This document shows positions 1-7,037 of a stretch of 32,903 bases of DNA, one piece after another. The position numbers and the translations under genes are program-made. Every line of letters starts with the position of its first letter. Position 1 is the stretch's first letter. Source of the DNA: an uncultured Oscillospiraceae bacterium (GTDB taxonomy: Bacteria; Bacillota; Clostridia; Oscillospirales; Oscillospiraceae). The stretch is from NCBI GenBank assembly GCA_947626265.1, contig CANQRM010000029.1, positions 1-32,903 on the forward strand, given 5' to 3'. The notes beneath the pieces are model-generated. The model searched no databases. It was not told the origin of the DNA and was given only the letters and a program-made list of their open reading frames with translations.

Positions 1-306
1 CGCATTTCCGACACCCGCTTTATGGAACTGTCCGCAGACTATGAGCGGGAACAGGCGGAACTGAAAGACCGCGCCGCAAAACTCCGGGCAGAGCTTTCCA
101 AAGAGCAGGAAGCCACGGTGAACGCCGAGAAGTTTATGGGCATCGTGAAGAAGCACACCAGCTTCGAGGAACTCACCCCCACCCTACTGCGGGAGTTTGT
201 GGAGAAGATCGTCGTGCATGAGTGCAGCTACGACGAGAACAAAAACCGCAGGCAGGAAATCGAAATCTATTATTCTTTTGTCGGCAAGGTGGACTTGCCC
301 GAATGA
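1..306 (+). CDS. Large serine recombinase, C-terminal part (partial at window edge)
   Basis: The frame is open from base 1 and ends at a TGA at 304-306, so only the last ~101 residues are present. They consist of a charged, probably coiled-coil helix rich in E, K, R and A, followed by a terminal block with FVEKIVVHE and IEIYYSFVG. This combination is characteristic of the DUF4368-type tail of large serine (resolvase/invertase) recombinases carried by clostridial conjugative and mobilizable elements. Such enzymes excise and integrate their element. The N-terminal catalytic domain with the serine nucleophile lies outside the window and could not be checked. Its 3' end sits only ~85 bases from an interrupted nifJ, which is where an integrase gene at an element terminus would be expected. 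Family assignment is from memory of the motif; confidence is fairly high. Confidence 0.82.
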   Translation, partial: RISDTRFMELSADYEREQAELKDRAAKLRAELSKEQEATVNAEKFMGIVKKHTSFEELTPTLLREFVEKIVVHECSYDENKNRRQEIEIYYSFVGKVDLPE

Positions 307-317
307 CCGCCCGACCT

Positions 318-361
318 GTCCGGCGCTGGGGAACGCCGGACGGGAACGGCAAAATTTTTTA
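318..361 (+). terminator. Weak terminator-like hairpin after the recombinase
   Basis: GTCCGGCG (318-325) pairs with CGCCGGAC (334-341) around an 8-base loop. A T run follows at 355-361, but 13 bases after the stem, so it is a weak or non-canonical terminator. It could alternatively be part of the element end used as a recombinase site. Confidence 0.35.
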
Positions 362-390
362 CACTTCTATTGCTTCTTTATCTCACACAA

Positions 391-645
391 GCTAAGGCCC
401 AGGGCAAGAACCCCTTCATCCTGGACTTCACCAACCCCAAGTACGACCTGCGGGAGTTCTTCATGGGCGAGGTGCGCTTCAACTCCCTGCTGCGGACCTT
501 CCCCGACCAGGCGGAAGCCCTGCTTGCGGAGGCGAGGAGCCAGATGCGGGACCGCTGGGCAAGGTACAACCACCTGGCCACTCAGGACTATTCCCACATG
601 CTGGATGTGCTCAAGGACTACCCCATTGAGCAACCCAAGGCATAA
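391..645 (+). pseudogene. nifJ: Pyruvate:ferredoxin oxidoreductase, 3' remnant cut by element insertion
   Basis: From base 391 the frame reads AKAQGKNPFILDF, then a conserved FFMGEVRFNSL block and a helical end with RYNHLA, stopping at 643-645. This is the extreme C-terminus (~84 of roughly 1170 residues) of the homodimeric pyruvate:ferredoxin (flavodoxin) oxidoreductase, which oxidises pyruvate to acetyl-CoA in anaerobes. Upstream of 391 the frame continues, but without PFOR-like sequence and without a convincing ribosome site; the TTG at 370 is not a believable start. The preceding gene is a large serine recombinase, so the simplest reading is that a mobile element integrated within nifJ and this is the distal half. 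The rest of nifJ should lie at the other end of the element. Whether the cell retains a functional PFOR cannot be told from here. Confidence 0.75.
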
Positions 646-667
646 GCAAAACAATAAGGTACGGCCC

Positions 668-687
668 GAGAGCCTTTGGCTCTCTTT
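668..687 (+). terminator. Hairpin with short T run after nifJ
   Basis: GAGAGCC (668-674) pairs with GGCTCTC (678-684) around TTT, followed by TTTAGG. It lies 23 bases after the nifJ stop and is likely its terminator, though the T run is short. It may also belong to the palindrome cluster that follows. Confidence 0.45.
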
Positions 688-693
688 AGGGCT

Positions 694-726
694 CCCGCGA
701 AAGCCCAGCAAAGCGGGTTTCGCGGG
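694..726. repeat. Palindromic repeat A with GCCCAGC-AGCGGG core
   Basis: CCCGCGAAA (694-702) and TTTCGCGGG (718-726) form a perfect 9-bp stem around a 15-base core reading GCCCAGCAAAGCGGG. The same core, with one pair of bases changed, recurs in repeat B 41 bases downstream, so this is a repeat family rather than a lone hairpin. Confidence 0.75.
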
Positions 727-748
727 AAAGAGGAAAAATTAATGGGGT

Positions 749-783
749 CCCCATGAAAGCCCAGCGCAGCGGGTTTCATGGGG
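749..783. repeat. Palindromic repeat B, same core with different complementary arms
   Basis: CCCCATGAAA (749-758) and TTTCATGGGG (774-783) form a 10-bp stem around GCCCAGCGCAGCGGG. Compared with repeat A the outer arms differ on both sides in a compensating way, so the stem is preserved. This resembles REP-type elements scattered through GC-rich clostridial genomes. Confidence 0.75.
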
Positions 784-790
784 AGAAGGA

Positions 791-853
791 AGAAGCGCCT
801 TGGCCAATGAACGAGCCTGGCTTGCCAGGATCGTGAATCTCCAAGGCGCTTCT
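791..853. repeat. 63-base nested palindrome next to tRNA-Leu
   Basis: AGAAGCGCCTTGG (791-803) is exactly complementary to CCAAGGCGCTTCT (841-853). Between them is a second inverted repeat, CCTGGC-TT-GCCAGG, flanked by ACGA/TCGT, so the whole unit can fold into a long interrupted hairpin. It lies 8 bases beyond the 3' end of the minus-strand tRNA and might act in its 3' processing or termination, but no T tract follows on that strand. Confidence 0.65.
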
Positions 854-860
854 GACGTAG

Positions 861-943
861 TGCCGGTGGCGGGGGTCGAACCCGCACGTCCTTTCGGACA
901 ACGGATTTTAAGTCCGTAGTGTCTGCCATTCCACCACACCGGC
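861..943 (-). tRNA. tRNA-Leu (anticodon UAA)
   Basis: Read on the minus strand, the gene begins GCCGGTG and ends CACCGGC plus discriminator A, giving a 7-bp acceptor stem. The anticodon arm is ACGGA-CTTAAAA-TCCGT, so the anticodon is TAA. A long variable arm (TCCGAAAGGA) marks it as a class II tRNA, and the T arm is GCGGG-TTCGACC-CCCGC. These features, with discriminator A, identify leucine. The 3' CCA is not encoded, so it must be added by nucleotidyltransferase. A promoter lies just upstream on the minus strand. The gene stands alone, divergent from mnmG. Confidence 0.95.
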
Positions 944-953
944 GCGTATCCCC

Positions 954-982
954 AGATTACACCATTCCCCCGGCAAAGTCAA
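954..982 (-). promoter_or_regulatory. Promoter of tRNA-Leu
   Basis: On the minus strand TTGACT (977-982) and TAATCT (954-959) are separated by exactly 17 bases, which would start transcription about 4-5 bases before the tRNA. It lies back to back with the mnmG promoter; the two -35 boxes are 11 bases apart. Confidence 0.7.
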
Positions 983-993
983 CGAGATACCGC

Positions 994-1022
994 TTGCGGC
1001 GGGAGAAACTTTGCGTTACAAT
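994..1022 (+). promoter_or_regulatory. Promoter of mnmG, start point almost on the ATG
   Basis: TTGCGG (994-999), a 17-base spacer and TACAAT (1017-1022) match a sigma-A promoter. The expected start of transcription (~1029) is adjacent to the mnmG ATG at 1030, so the message would be leaderless or nearly so. Confidence 0.55.
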
Positions 1023-1029
1023 ACGGGCT

Positions 1030-2829
1030 ATGAGAACATATGACGCGGGACAAGTGGATATTGTCGTGATCGGCGCGGGCCACGCCGGCATCGAGGCGGC
1101 CCTGGCCGCGGCGCGGCTGGGGCTGGAGACGGCCTGCTATACCGTGAGCCTGGACGCGGTGGGCAACATGCCCTGCAACCCGGCCATCGGCGGCACCGGC
1201 AAGGGCCACCTGGTCCGGGAGCTGGATGCCCTGGGAGGCGAGATGGGCCGGGCGGCGGATAAAGCCTGCATCCAATACCGGATGCTGAACGTGGGCAAGG
1301 GCCCCGCCGTCCACTCCCTCCGGGCCCAGGCGGACCGCCGCCGGTACCAGGAGATCATGAAACACACCCTGGAGCGGCAGGAGCACCTGCACCTTCGCCA
1401 GGGCGAGGTCATCGCCATCGGCGTGGAGGACGGGCATGTGGTGTCCGTCACCACGGATAAGGGCGCCGTGGTGGGCACAAAAGCGGTCATCGTCGCCTCC
1501 GGCACCTACCTGGGCGGCCGGACCATCACCGGCGAGGCGGTGCGCGCCTCCGGGCCCGACGGTCTGGCCGCGGCCCTGCCGCTCACCGACTGTCTGAAAA
1601 ATCTGGGCCTCTCCATGCGCCGGTTCAAGACCGGCACCCCGCCCCGCATCAACGCCCGGACGGTGGATTTTTCCAAAATGGAGATACAGGTGGGCGATGC
1701 GGACCCCCAGCCCTTCTCCTTCTCTACCGACGCCCCGCCCCAAAATCAGGCGGTTTGCTACCTGACTTATACCAACGCCGAGACCCACCGCATCATCCGG
1801 GAGAACCTGGACCGGAGTCCCCTTTACGACGGGGTCATCCAGGGGGTGGGCCCCCGGTACTGCCCCAGCATTGAGACGAAGATCGTCACATTTCCAGACA
1901 AGCCCCGGCACCAGCTCTTCATCGAGCCCATGGGCCTGGGTACCGACGAGCTCTATATCCAGGGCCTTTCCTCGTCGCTGCCCGAGGACGTGCAGATCGC
2001 CATGGTCCACACCATCCCCGGGCTGGAGCACGCTGAATTCACCCGCCCGGCCTATGCCATCGAGTACGACTGCCTGGACCCCACGGAGCTCTACGCCACG
2101 CTGGAGACGAAGAAGATCGCGGGCCTTTACGGCGCGGGCCAGTTCAACGGCTCCTCCGGCTATGAGGAGGCCGCCGTCCAGGGCTGGGTGGCCGGGGTCA
2201 ACGCCGCCCGGAAGATACAGGGCCGCGACCCGGTCATCATCCGCCGGGACCAGGGCTATATCGGCGCGCTCATCGACGATCTGGTGACCAAGGGGACCAA
2301 TGAGCCCTACCGGATGATGACCAGCCGCAGCGAATACCGCCTCCTGCACCGGCAGGATAACGCCGATAAACGACTTGCATATATTGGATATGACCTGGGC
2401 CTCGTGAGCTCGGAGCAGTATCAGCGCGTTTTGGATAAATATGCACAGGTGGATGCCGAGATAGAGCGCTTGAAAAAAGGAAAGCTCTATCATCTCCTGA
2501 AAAGGCCTGAGAATACGTATGATTCCCTGGCCGAACAGGACCCCGGCCGGCCTGTTCTCTCCCGAGCCGTCATTGAGGAAGTGGAAATATCCATAAAATA
2601 TGAGGGATATATCCAGCGGCAGCTCCGGGAGGTGGAGGCCTTCTCCCGCATGGAACAAAAACGAATACCGATGAATATCGACTATGACGCCGTGCCCGGC
2701 CTGCGCACGGAGGCGCGGCAGAAACTGGCCTCCATCCGTCCGGTGAGTTTCGGCCAGGCCAGCCGCATCTCCGGCGTCTCTCCCGCCGACCTGACCGCGC
2801 TGATGATATGGACGGAGAAGGAAAAATGA
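1030..2829 (+). CDS. mnmG: tRNA uridine-5-carboxymethylaminomethyl modification enzyme MnmG (GidA)
   Basis: MnmG is an FAD enzyme that, with the GTPase MnmE, installs the (c)mnm5 group on wobble U34 of tRNAs reading NNA/NNG codons. The 599-residue product is near the usual length (~620). Visible hallmarks are the dinucleotide-binding IGAGHAG near residue 14, the [12 protein letters not shown] block that includes the conserved cysteine, [15 protein letters not shown] around residue 370, and the C-terminal YEGYIQRQ and ISGVSPADL motifs that contact MnmE and tRNA. I chose the ATG at 1030 because MnmG homology begins there with [17 protein letters not shown]; the longer open frame to 919 overlaps the tRNA. 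There is no good ribosome site, consistent with a leaderless message. In many Firmicutes mnmG follows mnmE; here it is on its own, next to a tRNA it is expected to modify. Confidence 0.96.
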   Translation: MRTYDAGQVDIVVIGAGHAGIEAALAAARLGLETACYTVSLDAVGNMPCNPAIGGTGKGHLVRELDALGGEMGRAADKACIQYRMLNVGKGPAVHSLRAQADRRRYQEIMKHTLERQEHLHLRQGEVIAIGVEDGHVVSVTTDKGAVVGTKAVIVASGTYLGGRTITGEAVRASGPDGLAAALPLTDCLKNLGLSMRRFKTGTPPRINARTVDFSKMEIQVGDADPQPFSFSTDAPPQNQAVCYLTYTNAETHRIIRENLDRSPLYDGVIQGVGPRYCPSIETKIVTFPDKPRHQLFIEPMGLGTDELYIQGLSSSLPEDVQIAMVHTIPGLEHAEFTRPAYAIEYDCLDPTELYATLETKKIAGLYGAGQFNGSSGYEEAAVQGWVAGVNAARKIQGRDPVIIRRDQGYIGALIDDLVTKGTNEPYRMMTSRSEYRLLHRQDNADKRLAYIGYDLGLVSSEQYQRVLDKYAQVDAEIERLKKGKLYHLLKRPENTYDSLAEQDPGRPVLSRAVIEEVEISIKYEGYIQRQLREVEAFSRMEQKRIPMNIDYDAVPGLRTEARQKLASIRPVSFGQASRISGVSPADLTALMIWTEKEK

Positions 2830-2836
2830 CGTTCGC

Positions 2837-2864
2837 GGCCCGCTGGAAGACAGCGGGCCCTTTC
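2837..2864 (+). terminator. Terminator after mnmG
   Basis: GGCCCGCTG (2837-2845) and CAGCGGGCC (2851-2859) form a 9-bp GC-rich stem with a 5-base loop, followed by CTTTC. The T run is short but the stem is strong and lies 8 bases after the stop. Confidence 0.65.
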
Positions 2865-2891
2865 ATCTGACAGCGCAGGGCAGAAAATATC

Positions 2892-2920
2892 AGGACAGCG
2901 CCGCCATGGCAGGGTATGAT
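2892..2920 (+). promoter_or_regulatory. Possible promoter of the AraC-type regulator
   Basis: AGGACA (2892-2897), 17 bases, then TATGAT (2915-2920). The -35 box is only a 4/6 match. Expected start near 2926, leaving room for a GGAGG ribosome site before the ATG at 2946. Confidence 0.4.
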
Positions 2921-2945
2921 GGCGGCACACGGAAGGAGGGTCAGC

Positions 2946-3806
2946 ATGGACTGGGTGACTGGGTTCCAGCGGGCGCTGGACTATATCGATGCGCATCTTA
3001 CGGAGGAGCTGGACATCACCGCCGCCGCCCGGGAGGCGGCCTGCTCCCCCTTTTACTTCCAGCGCCTGTTCGGTATCCTCTGCGGCATGAGCTTGGGGGA
3101 ATACGTCCGCTCCCGGCGGCTGGCCGAGGCCGGCCGCGACCTGGCCGCCAGAAACATAACGGTGCTGGACACAGCCCTGAAGTACGGCTACGAGAGCCCG
3201 GAGAGCTTTGCCCGGGCCTTCCAGCGGTTCCATGGCGTCACGCCCTCAGAGGTGCGCCGTGGGGCCCATCCCCGGTCCTTTGAGCCCTTCACCGTGCACA
3301 TCACACTGAAAGGTGGTCATATCATGGACTGCAAGATCGTGGAAAAGCCCGCCTTCACCCTGTTGGAGAGGGTGGAAAAGCACACAATAGTGGACTCTCA
3401 GAACGAAAACACCATCCCGGCCTTCTGGACCCACGCCCAGGAAGACGGGACGCTGGAAAAGCTCCTGGCCCAGGCCCCGGACAAGACATACGTATATGGC
3501 GTATGCTACGGCAACGCCCCCTCGGACGAAAAGACCTTTGACTACGCCATCGCGGCGGACTGCGGCGGCAGCGTGCCGGAGGGCTTTCGCCGGACGGTCA
3601 TCCCCGCCCGGACCTGGGCGGTGTTCCCCTGCCGGGGCGCCATGCCGGGGGCCATCCAGCGGCTCTGGCACCGCGTTATCACGGAATACTTCCCGTCATC
3701 GGAGTATGAGCCCACCTATGAGCTGGACATCGAGGCCTATCCCGACGGGGACATGCTCTCCCCGGACTACTACAGCGAGATATGGGTCCCGGTGAAAAAG
3801 AAGTGA
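2946..3806 (+). CDS. AraC-family regulator with C-terminal GyrI-like effector domain
   Basis: The 286-residue protein has an N-terminal AraC/XylS DNA-binding domain (about residues 5-105) with two helix-turn-helix units; AAREAACSPFYFQRLF and the conserved ALKYGYESPESFARAFQRFHGVTPSEVR end are clear. Residues ~125-286 match the GyrI-like/Rob C-terminal fold (starting MDCKIVEKP and ending with YYSEIWVPVKK), which usually binds hydrophobic or cationic small molecules. Proteins of this build regulate multidrug efflux and stress genes, but no pump is adjacent, so its target is unknown. The start at 2946 is preceded by AAGGAGG with good spacing; an in-frame start at 2916 lacks one. It is separated from mnmG by a terminator and from the riboswitch-controlled permease by a strong promoter, so it is probably monocistronic. 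Confidence 0.9.
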   Translation: MDWVTGFQRALDYIDAHLTEELDITAAAREAACSPFYFQRLFGILCGMSLGEYVRSRRLAEAGRDLAARNITVLDTALKYGYESPESFARAFQRFHGVTPSEVRRGAHPRSFEPFTVHITLKGGHIMDCKIVEKPAFTLLERVEKHTIVDSQNENTIPAFWTHAQEDGTLEKLLAQAPDKTYVYGVCYGNAPSDEKTFDYAIAADCGGSVPEGFRRTVIPARTWAVFPCRGAMPGAIQRLWHRVITEYFPSSEYEPTYELDIEAYPDGDMLSPDYYSEIWVPVKKK

Positions 3807-3810
3807 GCCC

Positions 3811-3840
3811 TTGACATATTTCCCTCTCCTGGGCTATAAT
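3811..3840 (+). promoter_or_regulatory. Strong sigma-A promoter of the riboswitch-permease unit
   Basis: Consensus TTGACA (3811-3816) and consensus TATAAT (3835-3840) are separated by 18 bases, predicting a transcript start near 3847, exactly ahead of the riboswitch. Confidence 0.85.
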
Positions 3841-3846
3841 ATCATC

Positions 3847-3986
3847 CTGTAAGAGGGAGTAGTTTGCGCGGGGTTTTCCCGCGTCCGGCGTGTCCGTCAG
3901 TACGGTCATTTTGACCCGGGCCGCCGCAGATAACTTATCTGAAACGAGACTTTTACCGCGTTTTCCCCGCGGTAAAAGTCTTTTTT
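3847..3986 (+). promoter_or_regulatory. yybP-ykoY (Mn2+) riboswitch with terminator expression platform
   Basis: The leader carries the conserved GGGAGTAG element (3855-3862), the TTTTGACCCGGGC segment (3909-3921) and the ACTTATCTGAAACGAGAC segment (3933-3950) typical of the yybP-ykoY aptamer, which senses Mn2+. The basal P1 helix can be drawn directly: GTAAGAG (3849-3855) with CTTTTAC (3950-3956). The same CTTTTAC is part of a 13-bp terminator arm, GACTTTTACCGCG (3948-3960), pairing with CGCGGTAAAAGTC (3968-3980) and followed by six T's (3981-3986). P1 and the terminator are therefore mutually exclusive. Ligand stabilising P1 should block termination and switch the gene ON, as known for Lactococcus yybP. 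Class assignment is from recognised consensus, not from a covariance search. Confidence 0.88.
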
Positions 3987-4007
3987 GTTGGAAAAGGAGG
4001 CTCAACC

Positions 4008-5276
4008 ATGTCCGTTCCCGCTCTGGTCCTGTTCATCCTCACCTACTGTCTGATGATCGCCCTGCCCAAATACCGGCCCTGGGTGGCCCTGTCCAGCGCT
4101 GCGCTGTACGTCATTTTGGGGTTCGTGCCCATCCGGGAGCTGGCCGGCGCGGTGGACTGGAACGTTCTCATGATGCTGGCGGGCACCATGGGCACGGTGA
4201 GCCTGTTCATAGAATCCCGCATGCCCAACCGCATGGCGGAGGTGCTGCTTACAAAGACCCCCAACGTCATGTGGGTGGCGGTGGTCATGAGCCTCTTCTC
4301 CGGCGTGATCTCCGCCTTCGTGGACAACGTGGCCACGGTGCTGATGCTGGCGCCGGTGGGCCTCGCCATCGCGGCGAAGCTGGGCGTGAGCCCGGTGCCG
4401 CTGCTCATCTCCATCGCGGTGAGCTCCAACCTTCAAGGCGCGGCCACCCTGGTGGGCGACACCACTTCTATCATGCTGGGCGGCTACGCCGACATGGACT
4501 TTCTGGACTTCTTCTTCATGGACGGGAAGTTCTCCATCTTCTGGGCCGTGGAGCTGGGGGCGGTGATGACCGTGCCCATCATCCTGTGGCTGTTTAGGGA
4601 CCAGAGGGAGCCAGTCAGCATCCCCGACAGGACCGAAGTCACCAACTACTTCCCCTCTTTTCTTCTCATCGCCACGGTGGTGCTCCTCATCTGCGCCAGT
4701 TTCATCCCCGGCAAGCCCGCCGTCACCAACGGCCTCATCTGTATCGGCGTGTTTTTGGTGGGGGCCATCCACTCCCGGCTGCGGGAGAAGAGCTGGCACA
4801 ATGTGAAGGCAGCCTTTTTGGAGATAGATTACCAGACTCTCCTGCTGCTGGCGGGGCTGTTCATCGTCATCGAGGGCATCAGCCGGGGCGGCGTCATCGA
4901 CGCCATCGCGGACCTGTTCGTGCGCATCGGCGGGTCGAACCTGTTCGTCATGTACACCATTATCGTCTGGGGCTCGGTGCTCTTCTCCGCCTTCGTGGAC
5001 AACATCCCCTACGTGGCCACCATGCTCCCGGTGGTGACGGGCATCGCCGCCACCATGGGCTGCTCGCCCATCCTCCTCTACTTCGGCCTTCTCACTGGCG
5101 CTACCCTGGGCGGCAATATCACCCCCATCGGCGCCAGCGCCAATATCACCGTCATCGGCATCCTGCGCCGGCAGGATTATGAGGTGGGCACCAGGGACTT
5201 CATGCGCATCGGCGTGCCCTTCACCCTGGCCGCCGTCATGACCGGGTATCTGTTCTGCTGGTTTGTGTGGCACTGA
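4008..5276 (+). CDS. SLC13/ArsB-NhaD superfamily permease, candidate Mn2+ exporter
   Basis: This 422-residue, very hydrophobic protein has about 10-11 membrane segments and two inverted structural halves. Each half carries a SAFVDN signature (residues ~103-108 and ~325-330, the second followed by IPYVATMLP), plus a GDTTSIML in the first half and a GNITPIGASANI in the second. These re-entrant-loop motifs define the ion transporter superfamily that includes ArsB, NhaD, CitM and SLC13 carriers. The substrate cannot be read from the sequence alone. The gene is directly preceded by a yybP-ykoY riboswitch; in characterised cases that riboswitch controls manganese efflux proteins (MntP, TerC/Alx type, GDT1-like, P-type ATPases). 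I infer manganese, or another divalent metal, export. A good ribosome site (AAAAGGAGG) lies 8 bases before the ATG. Anion (arsenite, citrate-like) or Na+/H+ transport are alternatives. Confidence 0.88.
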   Translation: MSVPALVLFILTYCLMIALPKYRPWVALSSAALYVILGFVPIRELAGAVDWNVLMMLAGTMGTVSLFIESRMPNRMAEVLLTKTPNVMWVAVVMSLFSGVISAFVDNVATVLMLAPVGLAIAAKLGVSPVPLLISIAVSSNLQGAATLVGDTTSIMLGGYADMDFLDFFFMDGKFSIFWAVELGAVMTVPIILWLFRDQREPVSIPDRTEVTNYFPSFLLIATVVLLICASFIPGKPAVTNGLICIGVFLVGAIHSRLREKSWHNVKAAFLEIDYQTLLLLAGLFIVIEGISRGGVIDAIADLFVRIGGSNLFVMYTIIVWGSVLFSAFVDNIPYVATMLPVVTGIAATMGCSPILLYFGLLTGATLGGNITPIGASANITVIGILRRQDYEVGTRDFMRIGVPFTLAAVMTGYLFCWFVWH

Positions 5277-5304
5277 TACATGCCTTTTTTGCGCGAACGA
5301 CCGC

Positions 5305-5334
5305 TTGACAAAATCGTATATAAGCCGTTATTAT
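5305..5334 (+). promoter_or_regulatory. Promoter of the polysaccharide deacetylase gene
   Basis: TTGACA (5305-5310), an 18-base spacer and TATTAT (5329-5334). Expected start ~5341, giving a ~33-base leader with AAAGAGGAGG just ahead of the ATG at 5374. Confidence 0.75.
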
Positions 5335-5373
5335 TTCAAAGAATAGACCCGTACACAGGAAAGAGGAGGACGC

Positions 5374-6969
5374 ATGGCGTCGGATAGAGATAAAAGCTCC
5401 AATATCGGTCAAACCGGCGGCGCAGCCGTGAATACCCGGACCCGCCGCCGGGCGCCCGCCGCCGGACGGCACCAGGCCCCCGGCCGCCACGCGGCCCCGG
5501 CCGGCAAGGCGGCAAAGCAGGCCCATGTCACCGAAAGCATGCCGGTGAAACGGGTCCCAGCCGCTGAGGGCGAGCCCGCCAAGCGGCCTCCGGTCAAGGA
5601 GGACAAGCCGGCAAAACAGACCCCGGCCGTCCAGAGCCAGCCGGCCTCGGTGATACCGCCGCCGGCGGCAGCCGGAGAGAAGCATCACCACGCCATGAGC
5701 AAAAAGCGCCGGAGAAGAAACACCCTCATGCTTTCCGGGCTCATCTTCGCGGTGGCCGCGGGCTTTTTCCTTGCCAACTTCATCGTCACCCGGGTAAAGG
5801 GCTTTCAGGTGTCCTCCGCCACGACGGACAGCCAGGTGTTGTCCTGGGAGAAGTCCCGCGGCGCGGATATGTACGATGTCTATGACGGCAGCGGCACGCT
5901 CCTTGCAGAGCTGGACGCCGGCGGCCCCACCCAGTACACCGTGGAGGACCTGAAGGGCGGCACTGTCTATGACTACACCATCGTGGCGGTGAACAGCTTC
6001 CTGACGAAGCATACAGGGCCCGCAGCTGCCTGCTCCGCCTACACCCTGCCGGAGACGGTGGCGTCCCTGACCGCCGTGAATTCCGGCACCGGCGCGCTCC
6101 TCACATGGGAGGACTGCGGCGCCGGCGGCTACGAGGTGGAGTACACCGACGCCAACGGCGCGGAAAAGACCCTGGACGCAAAAGCCAGCGACGCCGGGGG
6201 CTTCACCATCCCCGACCTGCAGGAGGGCGCTCAGTATATGTTCAACATCCGGGGCTTCGTTCAGGACGGCGGGGAGCGCATCTATTCCGGCTGGACCTCC
6301 TCCGAGACCTTCACCGCCCTGCGGGCGGCGGATATGACCGGCGTGGACGTGGACAAGCCCATGGTGGCCCTCACCTTTGACGACGGGCCGGACTACGAGG
6401 ACTACACCGAGCGCATCCTGGCCGTGCTGAAGGAATACGGCGGCCACGCCACCTTCTTCCAATGCGGCAGGACCTCCGCTGAGCTTCCCGAGAAGATCTC
6501 CCTCATCGTCCAGGAGGGACATGAGATCGGCTGCCACACCTACAACCACAACCACTACGGCTCCGACGTCACAGCGGACGACATCATCAGCGCCGACGAC
6601 GCCATCGAGCAGGCCTGCGGCCAGCGGCCCACTGCCTTCCGCTCCCCGGGCGGCATGACCACGGACCTGATACGGGACGTCTGCGTCGATGAGAGGATGC
6701 CCATCTACTACTGGAGCATCGACACCCAGGACTGGAAGAGCCGCAACGCCGATTCTGTGTGCCACGCCGTCATGGACTACGTGAAGGACGGGGACATCAT
6801 CCTCATGCACAACGTCTATGAGTCCACGGTGGAGGCCGCGGAGCGCATCATTCCCTTCCTGGCGGAGAAGGGCTATCAGATGGTCACGGTGAGCCAGCTT
6901 GTCCAGGCCAAGACCGGCCAGCCCCCCGTGCCCGGTACCCAGTACGTCACCGCGGCGATCACCAACTGA
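5374..6969 (+). CDS. Membrane-anchored polysaccharide deacetylase (NodB domain) with fibronectin-like repeats
   Basis: The 531-residue protein begins with ~110 residues rich in K, R, P and A, probably disordered and cytoplasmic, followed by one membrane helix (about 117-137) after a KKRRRRN stop-transfer cluster. Residues ~140-320 contain two beta-sandwich segments with fibronectin type III character (conserved W, Y and the YTVEDLKGGTVYDYTIVAVN pattern). Residues ~328-515 form a NodB/CE4 deacetylase. Motif 1 is TFDDGP, motif 2 HTYNHNH supplies the metal-binding histidines, motif 3 is FRSPGG, then SIDTQDW and ILMHN. All catalytic positions appear intact. It probably removes N-acetyl groups from peptidoglycan or another wall glycan outside the cell, as PdaA/PgdA enzymes do. 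The long basic cytoplasmic tail is unusual and might bind nucleic acid, phospholipid or a partner. It has its own promoter and ends at a strong bidirectional terminator. Confidence 0.9.
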   Translation: MASDRDKSSNIGQTGGAAVNTRTRRRAPAAGRHQAPGRHAAPAGKAAKQAHVTESMPVKRVPAAEGEPAKRPPVKEDKPAKQTPAVQSQPASVIPPPAAAGEKHHHAMSKKRRRRNTLMLSGLIFAVAAGFFLANFIVTRVKGFQVSSATTDSQVLSWEKSRGADMYDVYDGSGTLLAELDAGGPTQYTVEDLKGGTVYDYTIVAVNSFLTKHTGPAAACSAYTLPETVASLTAVNSGTGALLTWEDCGAGGYEVEYTDANGAEKTLDAKASDAGGFTIPDLQEGAQYMFNIRGFVQDGGERIYSGWTSSETFTALRAADMTGVDVDKPMVALTFDDGPDYEDYTERILAVLKEYGGHATFFQCGRTSAELPEKISLIVQEGHEIGCHTYNHNHYGSDVTADDIISADDAIEQACGQRPTAFRSPGGMTTDLIRDVCVDERMPIYYWSIDTQDWKSRNADSVCHAVMDYVKDGDIILMHNVYESTVEAAERIIPFLAEKGYQMVTVSQLVQAKTGQPPVPGTQYVTAAITN

Positions 6970-6985
6970 CCTTGTTTTTAGGATA

Positions 6986-7025
6986 GGAAAACGGCTCGAG
7001 ACAAATGTCTCGGGCCGTTTTCCTG
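6986..7025. terminator. Bidirectional terminator between convergent genes
   Basis: GGAAAACGGC-T-CGAGACA pairs with TGTCTCG-G-GCCGTTTTCC around AAA. Both strands present T-rich flanks, so it can end the plus-strand deacetylase gene and the minus-strand beta-propeller gene. Confidence 0.85.
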
Positions 7026-7037
7026 CTATTGTATCGG

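Noticed and set aside
370-645. A complete small gene starting at TTG 370
   Set aside because: The first seven codons are not PFOR-like, there is no ribosome site, and the rest is the exact C-terminus of a much longer enzyme; a truncated remnant is a better reading.
979-2658. Minus-strand 559-codon frame opposite mnmG
   Set aside because: mnmG is certain; the antisense frame has no homology and crosses the divergent promoters.
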